From positions 90,715 through 154,714 of the forward strand of contig UQVO01000003.1 of assembly GCA_900544575.1 (NCBI GenBank): a DNA stretch of 64,000 nt, given 5' to 3'. Positions 42,711-52,017 of the stretch are shown in pieces. Position 1 is the stretch's first letter. Every line of letters begins with the position of its first letter. The position numbers and the translations under genes are program-made. The DNA comes from an uncultured Eubacteriales bacterium. GTDB lineage: Bacteria > Bacillota > Clostridia > Christensenellales > CAG-917. Under the pieces are notes generated by a model, which was given only the letters and a program-made list of their open reading frames with translations, was not told the DNA's origin and did not search any database.

Positions 42711-44795
42711 TCATCTCTGGAATTTTTTGCCCGTGACCTTTTCCGCTATGCTCTGCGGCACTTCCGCGTAATGGTCGAAGAGCATCGTGAACGTCGCCCT
42801 GCCCTGCGTGATGCTGCGCAGCGTCGTCGCGTACCCGAACATTTCGGAGAGCGGGACGTCGCTTTCGATGGCCTGAACGCCGTTCTTCATCTCCATACCG
42901 CGCACGCTTCCGCGGCGGGAGTTGAGGTTGCTCATGACGTCGCCGACATATTCGTCCGGCACGTCGATTTCCACCTTCATGATGGGTTCGAGCAGGATGG
43001 GCTTCGCCTTTTCCGCGGCGGAGCGGAACGCCATCGACCCCGCGACGCGGAACGCCATTTCCGAGCTGTCCACTTCGTGAGTGCTGCCGTCCACCAGCCT
43101 GACCTTGAAATCCACCACTTCGTAGCCCGCCATAACGCCCGCTTTGGCAGCTTCCTTGATGCCTTCGCTGACCGCGTTCGCGAACTCTTTGGGCACTACG
43201 CCGCCCACCGTTTCGTTGGAAAACTCGTATCCTCCGCCGGGATTGGGTTCAATCTCGATGACGCAGTGACCGTACTGCCCGTGACCGCCCGTCTGACGCA
43301 CGAACTTGCCTTCCGCTTTTGCGGGCCGCGTGATTGTCTCGCGGTAGCTCACCTGCGGCTTGCCGACGTTTGCCTCCACTCTGAACTCGCGGAACATTCT
43401 GTCCACGATGATTTCGAGGTGAAGCTCGCCCATACCCGCGATGATAATCTGCCCCGTATCCTTGTCGGTGTACGCCTTGAAGGTGGGGTCCTCTTCCTGC
43501 AATTTGAGGATGGCGGTGTTCATACGTTCCTGACTTGCCTTGGTCTTGGGCTCGATTGCCACCTTGATGACCGGCTCGGGGAACACCATATTTTCCAGCA
43601 CTATCTGGTGCGACTTGTCGCAGAGCGTGTCGCCCGTGGTGCTCTTTTTGAGCCCGACAAGAGCAACTATGTCGCCCGCGCCCGCTTCCGTCAGGTCCTC
43701 CCTGTCGTCCGCGTTCATACGCAGGATTCTGCCGATGCGTTCGTTCTCGTTCTTGCCGGGATTGAACACCATCATACCCGTCTTTATCGTGCCGCTGTAA
43801 ATGCGGATGAAGGCGAGTTTGCCGACATATTCGTCCGTCAGGATTTTGAACACCAGCGCGGAGAAAGGCTCGTCGTCGCCGGGATGGCGCACTTCCTCTC
43901 TGTCCACTCTGGGGTTCTTGCCCGTGATGGAAGGGATATCGGTGGGCGCGGGCAGAAATTCGACGATGGCGTCGAGCAGACGCTGTATGCCCTTGTTGCG
44001 GTAGGAACTGCCGCACAGCACGGGCGTCATACCCATTTCAATCGTCCCCTTTCTGATTGCCTTTTTGAGCTCCTCTTCCGTGACGGATTCGCTCTCGTCC
44101 ATGATGCACTTCTCGAAGATGGCGTCGTCAAAGTTCGCCGCCTCTTCCACAAGTTTCCTGCGGGCTGCCGCCGCCGCTTCCGCCATATCCGCGGGGATGT
44201 CCTCCACGGTGACGGTGATGCCGTTGTCGGCCGCGGAATAGTAGCTGGCTTTCATCGTAATGAGGTCGACGATGCCTTTGAACTCGCTTTCCTGACCGAT
44301 GGGCAGCACGACGGGCACCGCATTGGTGCGCAGCCTTTCGTGCATCATCTTGACTACGTTGTCAAAGTTCGCTCCGTTGATGTCCATTTTGTTGACGAAC
44401 GCGATGCGCGGCACCTTGTAGGTGTTGGCCTGACGCCACACGTTTTCGGACTGGGGTTCGACGCCTCCTTTGGCGCAGAACACCGCGACCGCTCCGTCCA
44501 GCACTCTCAGGCTGCGTTCGACCTCAACGGAAAAGTCGACGTGGCCGGGAGTGTCGATGATGTTAATCTGATGACCCTTCCACACGGTGGTAGTGGCGGC
44601 GGAGGTGATGGTTATCCCCCTTTCGCGCTCCTGCACCATGTAATCCATAACCGCTGCGCCGTCGTGCACCTCGCCGAGCTTGCGCGTCATGCCCGTATAG
44701 AACAGAATGCGCTCGGTGGTCGTGGTTTTTCCGGCGTCGATGTGAGCCATGATGCCGATGTTCCGGACCTTGTCAAGTGCAAAGTTGCGCTGCAT
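42711..44795 (-). CDS. fusA: Elongation factor G
   Basis: GTPase driving translocation and ribosome recycling. The protein has 694 aa from ATG 44795, chosen over ATG 44807 because AGGTGG is 7 nt upstream of it. G1 [15 protein letters not shown] is at residue 15, DTPGHVDF near 81 and NKMD near 135; domain IV shows [20 protein letters not shown] near 505. No extra insertion is seen, so this is the standard EF-G rather than a FusB/TetM relative. It follows rpsG by 5 bp. Confidence 0.98.
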   Translation of the reverse strand: MQRNFALDKVRNIGIMAHIDAGKTTTTERILFYTGMTRKLGEVHDGAAVMDYMVQERERGITITSAATTTVWKGHQINIIDTPGHVDFSVEVERSLRVLDGAVAVFCAKGGVEPQSENVWRQANTYKVPRIAFVNKMDINGANFDNVVKMMHERLRTNAVPVVLPIGQESEFKGIVDLITMKASYYSAADNGITVTVEDIPADMAEAAAAARRKLVEEAANFDDAIFEKCIMDESESVTEEELKKAIRKGTIEMGMTPVLCGSSYRNKGIQRLLDAIVEFLPAPTDIPSITGKNPRVDREEVRHPGDDEPFSALVFKILTDEYVGKLAFIRIYSGTIKTGMMVFNPGKNENERIGRILRMNADDREDLTEAGAGDIVALVGLKKSTTGDTLCDKSHQIVLENMVFPEPVIKVAIEPKTKASQERMNTAILKLQEEDPTFKAYTDKDTGQIIIAGMGELHLEIIVDRMFREFRVEANVGKPQVSYRETITRPAKAEGKFVRQTGGHGQYGHCVIEIEPNPGGGYEFSNETVGGVVPKEFANAVSEGIKEAAKAGVMAGYEVVDFKVRLVDGSTHEVDSSEMAFRVAGSMAFRSAAEKAKPILLEPIMKVEIDVPDEYVGDVMSNLNSRRGSVRGMEMKNGVQAIESDVPLSEMFGYATTLRSITQGRATFTMLFDHYAEVPQSIAEKVTGKKFQR

Positions 44796-44800
44796 AAAGA

Positions 44801-45271
44801 CTACCACCTGTAATGTGCGAACGCCTTATTTGCCTCTGCCATACGGTGCATTTCGTCCTTCTTCTTGACCGCGCCGCCGGTGAGGTTGTAAGCGTCCATG
44901 AGCTCGCCCGCGAGTCTTTCCTTCATAGTCTTCTCGCCGCGCTTTCTCGCAAAGGAAACCAGCCAGCGGATGGCCAGCGTCTGTCTGCGTTCGGGACGGA
45001 TTTCCATAGGAACCTGATAGGTCGAGCCGCCTACTCTTCTCGCTTTGACTTCGAGGAGAGGCATAGCGTTTTCGAGAGCCTTGGTGAAAATGTCTATCGC
45101 CTCGACTCCGAGTTTTTTTGATGCAATATCGAAAGCCTCGTAGACGATGGTCTGCGCAGTCCCTTTCTTGCCGTCCAGCATAACTTGGTTGACGAGCTTG
45201 GTCACAACCTTGCTGCCGTAAACGGGGTCGGGCAGAACATCTCTCTTGGGCACGCCGCTTCTTCTGGGCAT
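44801..45271 (-). CDS. rpsG: 30S ribosomal protein S7
   Basis: Primary 16S rRNA binder that nucleates the 30S head. The protein has 156 aa, full length. It begins [21 protein letters not shown] and contains [28 protein letters not shown] near 80 and the C-terminal [21 protein letters not shown]. It is placed between rpsL (44 bp) and fusA, as in most bacteria. Confidence 0.98.
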   Translation of the reverse strand: MPRRSGVPKRDVLPDPVYGSKVVTKLVNQVMLDGKKGTAQTIVYEAFDIASKKLGVEAIDIFTKALENAMPLLEVKARRVGGSTYQVPMEIRPERRQTLAIRWLVSFARKRGEKTMKERLAGELMDAYNLTGGAVKKKDEMHRMAEANKAFAHYRW

Positions 45272-45315
45272 ATTGACCTCCTTGGGTAATTACATTCGAA
45301 AAATTCTGTTATCGT

Positions 45316-45687
45316 TTATTTGGGGCGTTTCGCGCCGTACTTGGACCTGGCTTGCTTTCTCTTCGCAACGCCTGCCGTATCCAGAGTGCCGCGTATGATG
45401 TGATAACGCACACCGGGCAGGTCCCTGACTCTTCCGCCTCTGATGAGAACAACGCTGTGCTCTTGCAGATTGTGGCCGACGCCGGGGATGTAGATGGTGC
45501 CTTCCTGTCCGTTGACGAGGCGTACTCTTGCAATCTTGCGGAGCGCGGAGTTCGGCTTCTTGGGGGAAGTCGTCGTCACGGAAAGGCATATGCCGCGTTT
45601 CTGCGGGCACTGGCCCATGATAGGAGTCATGGACTTCTTCACCTGTTTCTCCCTGCCTTTTCTGATAAGCTGATTGATGGTTGGCAT
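45316..45687 (-). CDS. rpsL: 30S ribosomal protein S12 with Arg at position 88
   Basis: Decoding-centre protein contacting helices 18, 27 and 44 of 16S rRNA. The protein has 123 aa, colinear with E. coli S12 without gaps up to position 90. [12 protein letters not shown] keeps Lys 43, but residue 88 in GGRVRDLPG is Arg (codon AGG, 45424-45426) where E. coli and most bacteria have Lys. Lys88-to-Arg is a known streptomycin-resistance change. It follows the L7Ae-like gene. Confidence 0.97.
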   Translation of the reverse strand: MPTINQLIRKGREKQVKKSMTPIMGQCPQKRGICLSVTTTSPKKPNSALRKIARVRLVNGQEGTIYIPGVGHNLQEHSVVLIRGGRVRDLPGVRYHIIRGTLDTAGVAKRKQARSKYGAKRPK

Positions 45688-45751
45688 TCTCGTTCCTCCT
45701 GTGTTATTTTCGAATGTACCTGCTCAACCCTATGCAAGTGCAATCATGAAT

Positions 45752-46036
45752 CTAGTCCTCGCGCACTCCGACGCCCACGGCGGCGGCGCCCACCTCGATG
45801 CCCGACGCTCTTCCCAACCACGCCATATCCGGCGCGTGCAACACGGGAATCCCGGCACTCTCGGCAGCCCCGACCACTTTGTCCGTCAAGGCGCGCTCGG
45901 CATCCTCCGCGACAATCACACACCCGACCGTCCCTTCGGATATACCCCTCAAAACCTGTTTCGTTCCGACAACTTTCGAGGAGAGTTTCAGCAAACTGAG
46001 TATTTCGTTTTCCCTGCTCATGACACGTTTTTCCAT
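45752..46036 (-). CDS. L7Ae-family ribosomal protein (YbxF-like)
   Basis: A 94-aa kink-turn RNA-binding protein of the L7Ae/L30e group. ILSLLKLSSKVVGTKQVLRGI near residue 12 and VIVAEDAERALTDKV near 40 match YbxF, which in Bacillota stands directly upstream of rpsL. Two starts are possible (46036 and 46021); neither has a strong ribosome site. The first gene of the rpsL-rpsG-fusA-tuf transcript, it has its own promoter at 46073-46101. Confidence 0.88.
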   Translation of the reverse strand: MEKRVMSRENEILSLLKLSSKVVGTKQVLRGISEGTVGCVIVAEDAERALTDKVVGAAESAGIPVLHAPDMAWLGRASGIEVGAAAVGVGVRED

Positions 46037-46072
46037 AAGCTAAAAACAGCTCGCCGTTACGCAAGCCTAATC

Positions 46073-46101
46073 ATATTATCAACTTCCGCAGTCGATGTCA
46101 A
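46073..46101 (-). promoter_or_regulatory. Promoter of the L7Ae-like/rpsL/rpsG/fusA/tuf group
   Basis: TTGACA (46101-46096), 17-bp spacer, TAATAT (46078-46073) on the minus strand; transcription start near 46066, about 30 nt before the first gene. A second TTGACA lies some 50 bp further upstream without a clear -10 box. Confidence 0.78.
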
Positions 46102-46195
46102 ACGAAATGGCGGCTTTTCGCCAAAAAAAATCTAATATAAAATATACTGTCAAGATATAGTAGCGCACGGCCGCGCAGGAGCACAAGTGCGCGCC

Positions 46196-47200
46196 TTAAC
46201 CCAGCGGCACCGTGGCTTTCGCGTCCAGCTCCGCGCCCGCGGGAGCCGCGCCCGATTTCGCGAGAAAATAAGCCGCCGCGCCTATCATTGCGGCGTTGTC
46301 CGTGCAATAGCGCAGCTGCGGATAGAACACTTCCGCTCCGAGTTCGCGCCCCAGTGCGTCGAAACGCCCGCGCAGGCGCTCGTTTGCGCTCACGCCGCCC
46401 GCAACGGCAATCTTTTTCATCCCCGTGCGCCTCAATGCGCACTCCGACGCGCGCACCAGCTGCTCCACCGCGCACTCCTGGAACGAGCAGGCCACGTCCG
46501 CTTTCGGGACGCTCTCTCCGCGCTGCTCCATTCCGTGCACGAGGTTTATGACGAAAGTTTTCAGACCGCTGTAAGAAAATTTCAGTTCCCCCTCCGTCTT
46601 GAAAACGGGAAGGGGCATTTTGTAAACGGGACTGCCCTCTCTTGCGAGTTTCTGTATCTCGGGTCCTCCCGGATAAGGCAGACCGAGCACGCGCGCCACT
46701 TTGTCGAAGGCTTCGCCCGCCGCGTCGTCGCCGGACTGTCCCATAAGTTTCACGTCTTCGTAACCGTCCACTTCCAGAAGGGCGGTATGCCCGCCGCTTG
46801 CGAGCAGACACACATACGGCGGTTCGAGCCCGCTGTCGATGTAATTGGCGGCGAGATGCCCCCTTATGTGCGACACCGCATAGAGCGGCTTTTTCCACGC
46901 GTACGCGAGCGCCTTTGCGTAATTGACGCCCACCAGCAGCGCGCCCAGCAGTCCTGCGCCGTAAGTCACCGCAAGCGCGTCGATGTCTTCCCTTCCGCAG
47001 CCCGCGGCGTCCAGAGCCTGCCCCACCACGTTGTCTATGGCGAGAGTATGGTTGCGGCTGGCGATTTCGGGCACGACGCCCCCGAAACGGCGGTGTATCT
47101 CAATCTGCGACGCGACAACGTTGCCGAGCACGCGCCTGCCGTCTTCTACGACGGCGGCGGCGGTTTCGTCACAGCTGGATTCTATCGCGAGTATTTTCAT
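46196..47200 (-). CDS. tsaD: tRNA N6-adenosine threonylcarbamoyltransferase
   Basis: Transfers threonylcarbamoyl to A37 of ANN-decoding tRNAs, with TsaB and TsaE. The protein has 334 aa. The ASKHA fold is clear: ILAIESSCDETAAAVV at residue 3, the metal site HIRGH near 113, VCLLASGGHTALLEV near 130, SGDDAAGEAFDKVARVLGLPYPGGP near 155 and AVAGGVSANERLR near 270. Normal length, no extra domains. It follows prfB after 60 bp; tsaB and tsaE are not in the window. Confidence 0.96.
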   Translation of the reverse strand: MKILAIESSCDETAAAVVEDGRRVLGNVVASQIEIHRRFGGVVPEIASRNHTLAIDNVVGQALDAAGCGREDIDALAVTYGAGLLGALLVGVNYAKALAYAWKKPLYAVSHIRGHLAANYIDSGLEPPYVCLLASGGHTALLEVDGYEDVKLMGQSGDDAAGEAFDKVARVLGLPYPGGPEIQKLAREGSPVYKMPLPVFKTEGELKFSYSGLKTFVINLVHGMEQRGESVPKADVACSFQECAVEQLVRASECALRRTGMKKIAVAGGVSANERLRGRFDALGRELGAEVFYPQLRYCTDNAAMIGAAAYFLAKSGAAPAGAELDAKATVPLG

Positions 47201-47260
47201 ACTTCCACCCGTTTTCCCATATCTAACGCGGTGTTTTTCCCTTCCGACTGTCGGGAAAAC

Positions 47261-48367
47261 CTATTCGGCGACGGACATTTTCAGATATTCGTTGATAAAG
47301 CCTTCGAGGTCGCCGTCCATCACCGCCTGCACGTTGCCCGTTTCGTAGCCCGTGCGGTGGTCCTTGACCATAGTGTAAGGGCAGAAAACGTAGCTTCTTA
47401 TCTGACTGCCCCATTCAATCTTTTTGAGCTTGCCCGAAATCGCCGCCGCCTCTTCTTCGCGCTCGCGCTCGCGGCGTTCGATGAGCTTGCTCCTGAGCAT
47501 CTGCATCGCGACCTCGCGGTTCTGTATCTGACTGCGCTCGTTCTGGCACGCCACTATGATGCCCGTCGGAATATGCGTTATGCGCACCGCCGACTCCGTC
47601 TTGTTGACGTGCTGTCCGCCCGCTCCGCTGCTGCGGTAAGTGTCCACTTTCAGGTCTTCGGGACGTATCTCGATTTCGGACGTATCCACAATCTCGGGCA
47701 TAACTTCCAGCGACGCGAAAGAAGTGTGCCTGCGCGCCTGGCTGTCAAACGGCGAAATGCGCACCAGACGGTGCACTCCCTTCTCCGCTTTCAGATAGCC
47801 GTAAGCGTTGTCGCCCTCCACGCGGAAAGTGACGCTTTTCAGCCCCGCTTCGTCGCCCGCCAGACTGTCGAGTTCGGTGCAGGACCACCCTTCTCTTTCC
47901 ACAAAGCGCGTGTACATACGGTAAAGCATTTCGCACCAGTCCTGCGCTTCCGTGCCGCCCGCTCCCGCGTGCAGGGTGAGGATGGCGTTCAGCGCGTCGT
48001 ACTTTCCCGAAAGCAGCGTGGAGAGAGTGAGGTGCTCCACCTCTTCGGAAAGCTGCGCTATGCGCGCCACGAGCGCCGCGTCCTCTTCCTCGCTGTTTTC
48101 CAGCTCGACTATGTCCACCGTTTCTATGGCGTCGTCAAGCTCGGCAAGCAGCTTCTCGAAGCGCGCTATCTTGCTCGTCAGCTGGCTGGATTCCTTGGAC
48201 ACTTTCTGCGCGTTCTCGACGTCGTTCCAGAACCCCTCCGAGTTCTGCAACGCTTCGAGCTCCGCAATGCGTGCGCGCAATTTGTCGGGGTTTATCCCCT
48301 GAAATGCGGTGTTTAACTCCGCTTTCAGCGATTTCAACTCATTTTTCTTGTCTTGATAATTCAGCAT
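47261..48367 (-). CDS. prfB: Peptide chain release factor 2, no programmed frameshift
   Basis: Releases peptides at UGA and UAA. The protein has 368 aa in one continuous frame. SPFDSQARRHTSFA near residue 205 holds the SPF codon-recognition motif, and the RSSGAGGQHVN block near 245 carries the catalytic GGQ. In many bacteria codon 26 is an in-frame UGA read by +1 frameshifting; here the equivalent place reads TTTCAGGGGATAAACCCC and is open. The upstream SD-like AGGGG of the frameshift site is still visible. It lies 3 bp after secA. Confidence 0.96.
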   Translation of the reverse strand: MLNYQDKKNELKSLKAELNTAFQGINPDKLRARIAELEALQNSEGFWNDVENAQKVSKESSQLTSKIARFEKLLAELDDAIETVDIVELENSEEEDAALVARIAQLSEEVEHLTLSTLLSGKYDALNAILTLHAGAGGTEAQDWCEMLYRMYTRFVEREGWSCTELDSLAGDEAGLKSVTFRVEGDNAYGYLKAEKGVHRLVRISPFDSQARRHTSFASLEVMPEIVDTSEIEIRPEDLKVDTYRSSGAGGQHVNKTESAVRITHIPTGIIVACQNERSQIQNREVAMQMLRSKLIERREREREEEAAAISGKLKKIEWGSQIRSYVFCPYTMVKDHRTGYETGNVQAVMDGDLEGFINEYLKMSVAE

Positions 48368-48370
48368 TTC

Positions 48371-51037
48371 TTACACGTTTCTGCCGCAGCAGTTCTTATA
48401 TTTCTTTCCGCTTCCGCAGGGGCACGGGTCGTTCCTGCCCACCTTTTTGTCGCCGCCCGACGCGGGACGTGCGGACGAGGCGATGCCGCGCGACACGCTC
48501 GGCGACTTGCCTTCCTCTTTTTTCTCGACGTGGACTTTGAGCAGTATCTGCGCCGTTTCGGTGTGTATGCGGCTGACCATATCGTCGAACATCTCCCAGC
48601 CTTCCTGCCTGTATGCGACGACGGGGTCGCGCTGACCGTAACCGCGCAGACCTATGCCGCGGCGCAGAGCGTCCATCGCGTCGATGTGGTCCATCCATTT
48701 GGCGTCCACCGTTTTGAGCAGAACCACGCGTTCGAGGTCGCCGAAATTGAGCCCCAGCTCCTCCGCGTGTTTCTTTTCCGCCTCGAAATTTTCGAGCGCG
48801 ACTTTGAGCACGGCGTCTTTGAGCTTGTACACGTCGTAGCAGGAGCAAAGCTCCGGCGTCATCAGGTTCGTGCCCTTGGGCAGCATACGCTGTTCGAGAG
48901 CGTTGTTGAACGCCTCGTAATCCCAGGTGTTGTAGTCCACCTTGTAGTCCGCATAGTAGCCTATGACCTCTTCCGCAAGCTCCCCTATCATCTCCACGAT
49001 TTGGTCGTGCACGTCCAGACCGTCCAGGACCTTGCCGCGCTCTTTGTAGATTATCTCGCGCTGCGCGTTCATCACGTCGTCGTAATTCAGCACCTGTTTG
49101 CGGATGGAGAAGTTGCGGTTTTCCACCATCTTCTGGGCGCGCTCAATCTGCTTGGTGATGAAAGAATTGGAGATGGGCTCGTTGTCGTCGAACTTCATCG
49201 TTTCGGCGATGGATTTCATCTTGTCGCCGCCGAATATGCGCGCCACGTCGTCTTCCATCGAAATGTAGAACGCCGTGCTGCCGGGGTCGCCCTGACGGCC
49301 GCTTCTGCCTCGAAGCTGGTTGTCGATACGCCTGCTCTCGTGGCGTTCCGTGCCTATGACGCGCAAGCCGCCCACATCCAGCACCTTTTCGCGCTCCGCG
49401 TCGCACTCTTTCTTGTAAGCGGCAAAGTAAGCGCGGTATTTTTCCTTGGCCTCTTTCACCTGCTCGTCGTCGTAATCGTGAGGGGACGTCGCCATCTCGA
49501 TGACTTCGGGCGCGTAGCCTTCGCGCTCCATCCTCTCCTTCGCCTGATAGTCCGCGTTGCCGCCCAGCATAATGTCCGTGCCTCGACCCGCCATATTGGT
49601 GGCTATCGTCACCGCCTGCCATCTGCCCGCCTGCGCGATAATCTCCGCCTCGCGCTTGTGGAACTTGGCATTCAGCACGTTGTGGCGTATGCCCTTGCGT
49701 TTGAGCATATTGCTGAGCTCCTCGGACTTCTCGACGCTGACCGTGCCGACGAGGACGGGCTGACCGCGCTTGTAGCAGTCGGCAATGTCCGCGACTATCG
49801 CGTTGAGTTTGCCGGGTATCTTGGTGTAAATGCGGTCGTTCTCGTCCTTCCTGCGCGACGGCACGTTGGGCGGAATGGTGACGACGTCGAGCGCGTAAAT
49901 ACCCTTGAATTCCTCCTCTTCCGTCTTCGCGGTGCCCGTCATACCGGACAGCTTTTTGTACATACGGAAGAAATTCTGGAAAGTGATGGTGGCGAGGGTC
50001 TTGTTCTCGCTTCTGATGACGACGTGTTCCTTCGCTTCGACCGCCTGATGCAGTCCGTCGCTGTAACGGCGTCCGACGAGCACGCGCCCCGTGAACTCGT
50101 CCACAATCAGCACTTCGCCGTCGGACACGATATAATCGCGGTCCTTTTTCATAATGAAGTGCGCTTTGAGGGCGCGCTGGATATGGTTGTAAAGCTCGGT
50201 GTTCCCGATGTCCGTGAGGTTGTCGACGTGGAAATATCTCTCCGCCTTCGCCACGCCCTCGTCGGTGAGCATAACCGTCTTCTCTTTCTCCTCAATCGTG
50301 AAATCCGTCCCCTCGCGCACCGTCCTCGCAAAAGCGTCCGCGGACTTGTACAGCTCGCTGGATTTTCCGCCCTTGCCCGAAATGATGAGCGGGGTGCGCG
50401 CCTCGTCGATGAGGATGGAGTCCACCTCGTCGATGATGGCGAAGTTGAGCTCGCGCTGCATCTTCATCTCCTTGCGGACGACCATATTGTCGCGCAGGAA
50501 ATCGAATCCGAGCTCGTTGTTGGTGCAGTAAGTGATGTCGCAGTTGTATGCCGCGCGCTTTTCCTCGTTGGTCATCCCGGGCACTATCACGCCCACGGTC
50601 AGCCCCATAAAGCGGTGCACCTTGCCCATCCACGCCGCGTCGCGCCTGGCGAGATAATCGTTGACGGTGACTATGTGCACGCCGTGTCCCGCAAGCGCGT
50701 TGAGATAGGACGGCATTGTCGCGACCAGCGTCTTGCCTTCGCCCGTGCCCATCTCGGCAATCCTGCCCTGATGCAGCGCGATACCGCCCATAACCTGCAC
50801 GAAGAACGGACGCATCCCCAGCACCCTCGCCGCCGCTTCGCGGAGTGCGGCGAAAGCGTCGTAAAGGATGTCGTCGAGCGTTTCGCCCGCTGCCAGCCTG
50901 TCCTTGAACACGGCAGTCTGTCCCGCAAGCTCCGCATCCGTCATTTTGCCGTATTTGTCTGCAAGCGCGTCCACCTTTTCCGCCATTTTGCGGAGGCGGC
51001 GCACCTTTCTTTCGTTTTCGTTGAAGATAGAAGCCAT
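48371..51037 (-). CDS. secA: Protein translocase ATPase SecA
   Basis: ATP-driven motor pushing preproteins through SecYEG. The protein has 888 aa from ATG 51037. Walker A MGTGEGKTLVA is near residue 100 and the DEAD-type DEVDSILIDEAR near 205; MAGRGTDIMLGG near 485 and the QLRGRSGRQGDPGS block near 570 belong to nucleotide domain 2. The C-terminus carries the SEC-C zinc motif CPCGSGKKYKNCC. The start has AAAGGA 8-9 nt upstream. A 155-bp upstream region contains a promoter and three small hairpins. Confidence 0.97.
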   Translation of the reverse strand: MASIFNENERKVRRLRKMAEKVDALADKYGKMTDAELAGQTAVFKDRLAAGETLDDILYDAFAALREAAARVLGMRPFFVQVMGGIALHQGRIAEMGTGEGKTLVATMPSYLNALAGHGVHIVTVNDYLARRDAAWMGKVHRFMGLTVGVIVPGMTNEEKRAAYNCDITYCTNNELGFDFLRDNMVVRKEMKMQRELNFAIIDEVDSILIDEARTPLIISGKGGKSSELYKSADAFARTVREGTDFTIEEKEKTVMLTDEGVAKAERYFHVDNLTDIGNTELYNHIQRALKAHFIMKKDRDYIVSDGEVLIVDEFTGRVLVGRRYSDGLHQAVEAKEHVVIRSENKTLATITFQNFFRMYKKLSGMTGTAKTEEEEFKGIYALDVVTIPPNVPSRRKDENDRIYTKIPGKLNAIVADIADCYKRGQPVLVGTVSVEKSEELSNMLKRKGIRHNVLNAKFHKREAEIIAQAGRWQAVTIATNMAGRGTDIMLGGNADYQAKERMEREGYAPEVIEMATSPHDYDDEQVKEAKEKYRAYFAAYKKECDAEREKVLDVGGLRVIGTERHESRRIDNQLRGRSGRQGDPGSTAFYISMEDDVARIFGGDKMKSIAETMKFDDNEPISNSFITKQIERAQKMVENRNFSIRKQVLNYDDVMNAQREIIYKERGKVLDGLDVHDQIVEMIGELAEEVIGYYADYKVDYNTWDYEAFNNALEQRMLPKGTNLMTPELCSCYDVYKLKDAVLKVALENFEAEKKHAEELGLNFGDLERVVLLKTVDAKWMDHIDAMDALRRGIGLRGYGQRDPVVAYRQEGWEMFDDMVSRIHTETAQILLKVHVEKKEEGKSPSVSRGIASSARPASGGDKKVGRNDPCPCGSGKKYKNCCGRNV

Positions 51038-51154
51038 TTGCCGTCCTTTCGGGCAAAGCCCGTGCGCCCGAAGCGCAGTTTTATTCCGCCTCGGCAGAGG
51101 CGCCGCACCGCACCCGCGCGCATTCCGCGCGCACACGCCGTGCGTTTAACTTAC

Positions 51155-51183
51155 ATAATAAAGCCATTTCGTTAAAATGGCAA
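51155..51183 (-). promoter_or_regulatory. Promoter of secA, overlapping the comF 3' hairpin
   Basis: TTGCCA (51183-51178), 17-bp spacer, TATTAT (51160-51155) on the minus strand. The spacer and -35 box also form a 7-bp hairpin GCCATTT/AAATGGC followed by TTTATT, so the same bases may end comF transcription. Confidence 0.6.
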
Positions 51184-51192
51184 TAAAATCCG

Positions 51193-52017
51193 CTATACCC
51201 CTCGGTCTTCGGCGGGCGGTTCCGCCTTCGGCGCGGTCTTCGTGACCGCCGCGGTGAGCACGTTGACTTTGCGAGCCTTGCCTTTGAGCAGCGCCCTTGC
51301 GCATTCGTCCGCCGTCGCGCCCGTGGTGAAAACGTCGTCCACCAACAGGATTTTTCTCCCCGCGATATACTCTCCGTAAGCCACGGCGAAACATCCTTTC
51401 AGATTGTCCGCCCTCTCCCTGCCCGAAAGCTCTTTCTGCGGACGCGTGTCGCGGGTCTTCACGAGCGCGGGCAGCACGGGGATGTTCAGCCTCCTGCCCA
51501 CCTCACGCGCAAGCAGTTCGGACTGGTTGAACCCTCTCTTCTTCCGCTCCGCGTCCGTCATGGGTACGGGAACGATGATTTCCCCTTCCGCACCCGAGGA
51601 CAGGAACGCGTCGGACATCATTGCGCCGAGAGTGCGCGCGATATATTTCTTCCCGCCGAATTTCAGCGCATACACAAGTTCCCTCGCCTTGCCGTCGTAC
51701 ACCAGCGGCGACACGTTGCGCCCGTACGCGCTTTCGGTGCGCTGACAGCGCAGGCAGTAGTCCGCCTCGTCGTTTATCGGCACGCCGCAGACAAGACACC
51801 TGTGTCCGCGGACGAAAGGCATCTTTTCCGTGCAGTCGGCACAAAGCGGATAACGCGTGTCGGCGGTGAGCTCGGCCTCGCAGAGGTCGCAGGTCACCCG
51901 TTCGGGATACACCGCGTCTTTCAGCCCGCATACCGCGCGGAAGAAAAACTCTCTGCACTTTTCGCGGAAAGACTTGCCGTCCCCGCCGCCAGAAGCCGTC
52001 TTTCCCACGCCGCTCAT
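51193..52017 (-). CDS. ComF-family phosphoribosyltransferase-like protein
   Basis: A 274-aa protein. The N-terminal double zinc-ribbon (CDLCEAEL near residue 43, CADC, CLVCG near 73 and CLRCQ near 89) is followed by a phosphoribosyltransferase domain with the PRPP loop LLVDDVFTTGAT near 223. ComFC proteins are needed for DNA uptake in competent bacteria, but homologues are widespread without competence. It overlaps recD2 by one base; RecD2 and ComF in one operon suggest a DNA-processing context. The first 20 residues are hydrophilic and variable. Confidence 0.92.
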   Translation of the reverse strand: MSGVGKTASGGGDGKSFREKCREFFFRAVCGLKDAVYPERVTCDLCEAELTADTRYPLCADCTEKMPFVRGHRCLVCGVPINDEADYCLRCQRTESAYGRNVSPLVYDGKARELVYALKFGGKKYIARTLGAMMSDAFLSSGAEGEIIVPVPMTDAERKKRGFNQSELLAREVGRRLNIPVLPALVKTRDTRPQKELSGRERADNLKGCFAVAYGEYIAGRKILLVDDVFTTGATADECARALLKGKARKVNVLTAAVTKTAPKAEPPAEDRGV

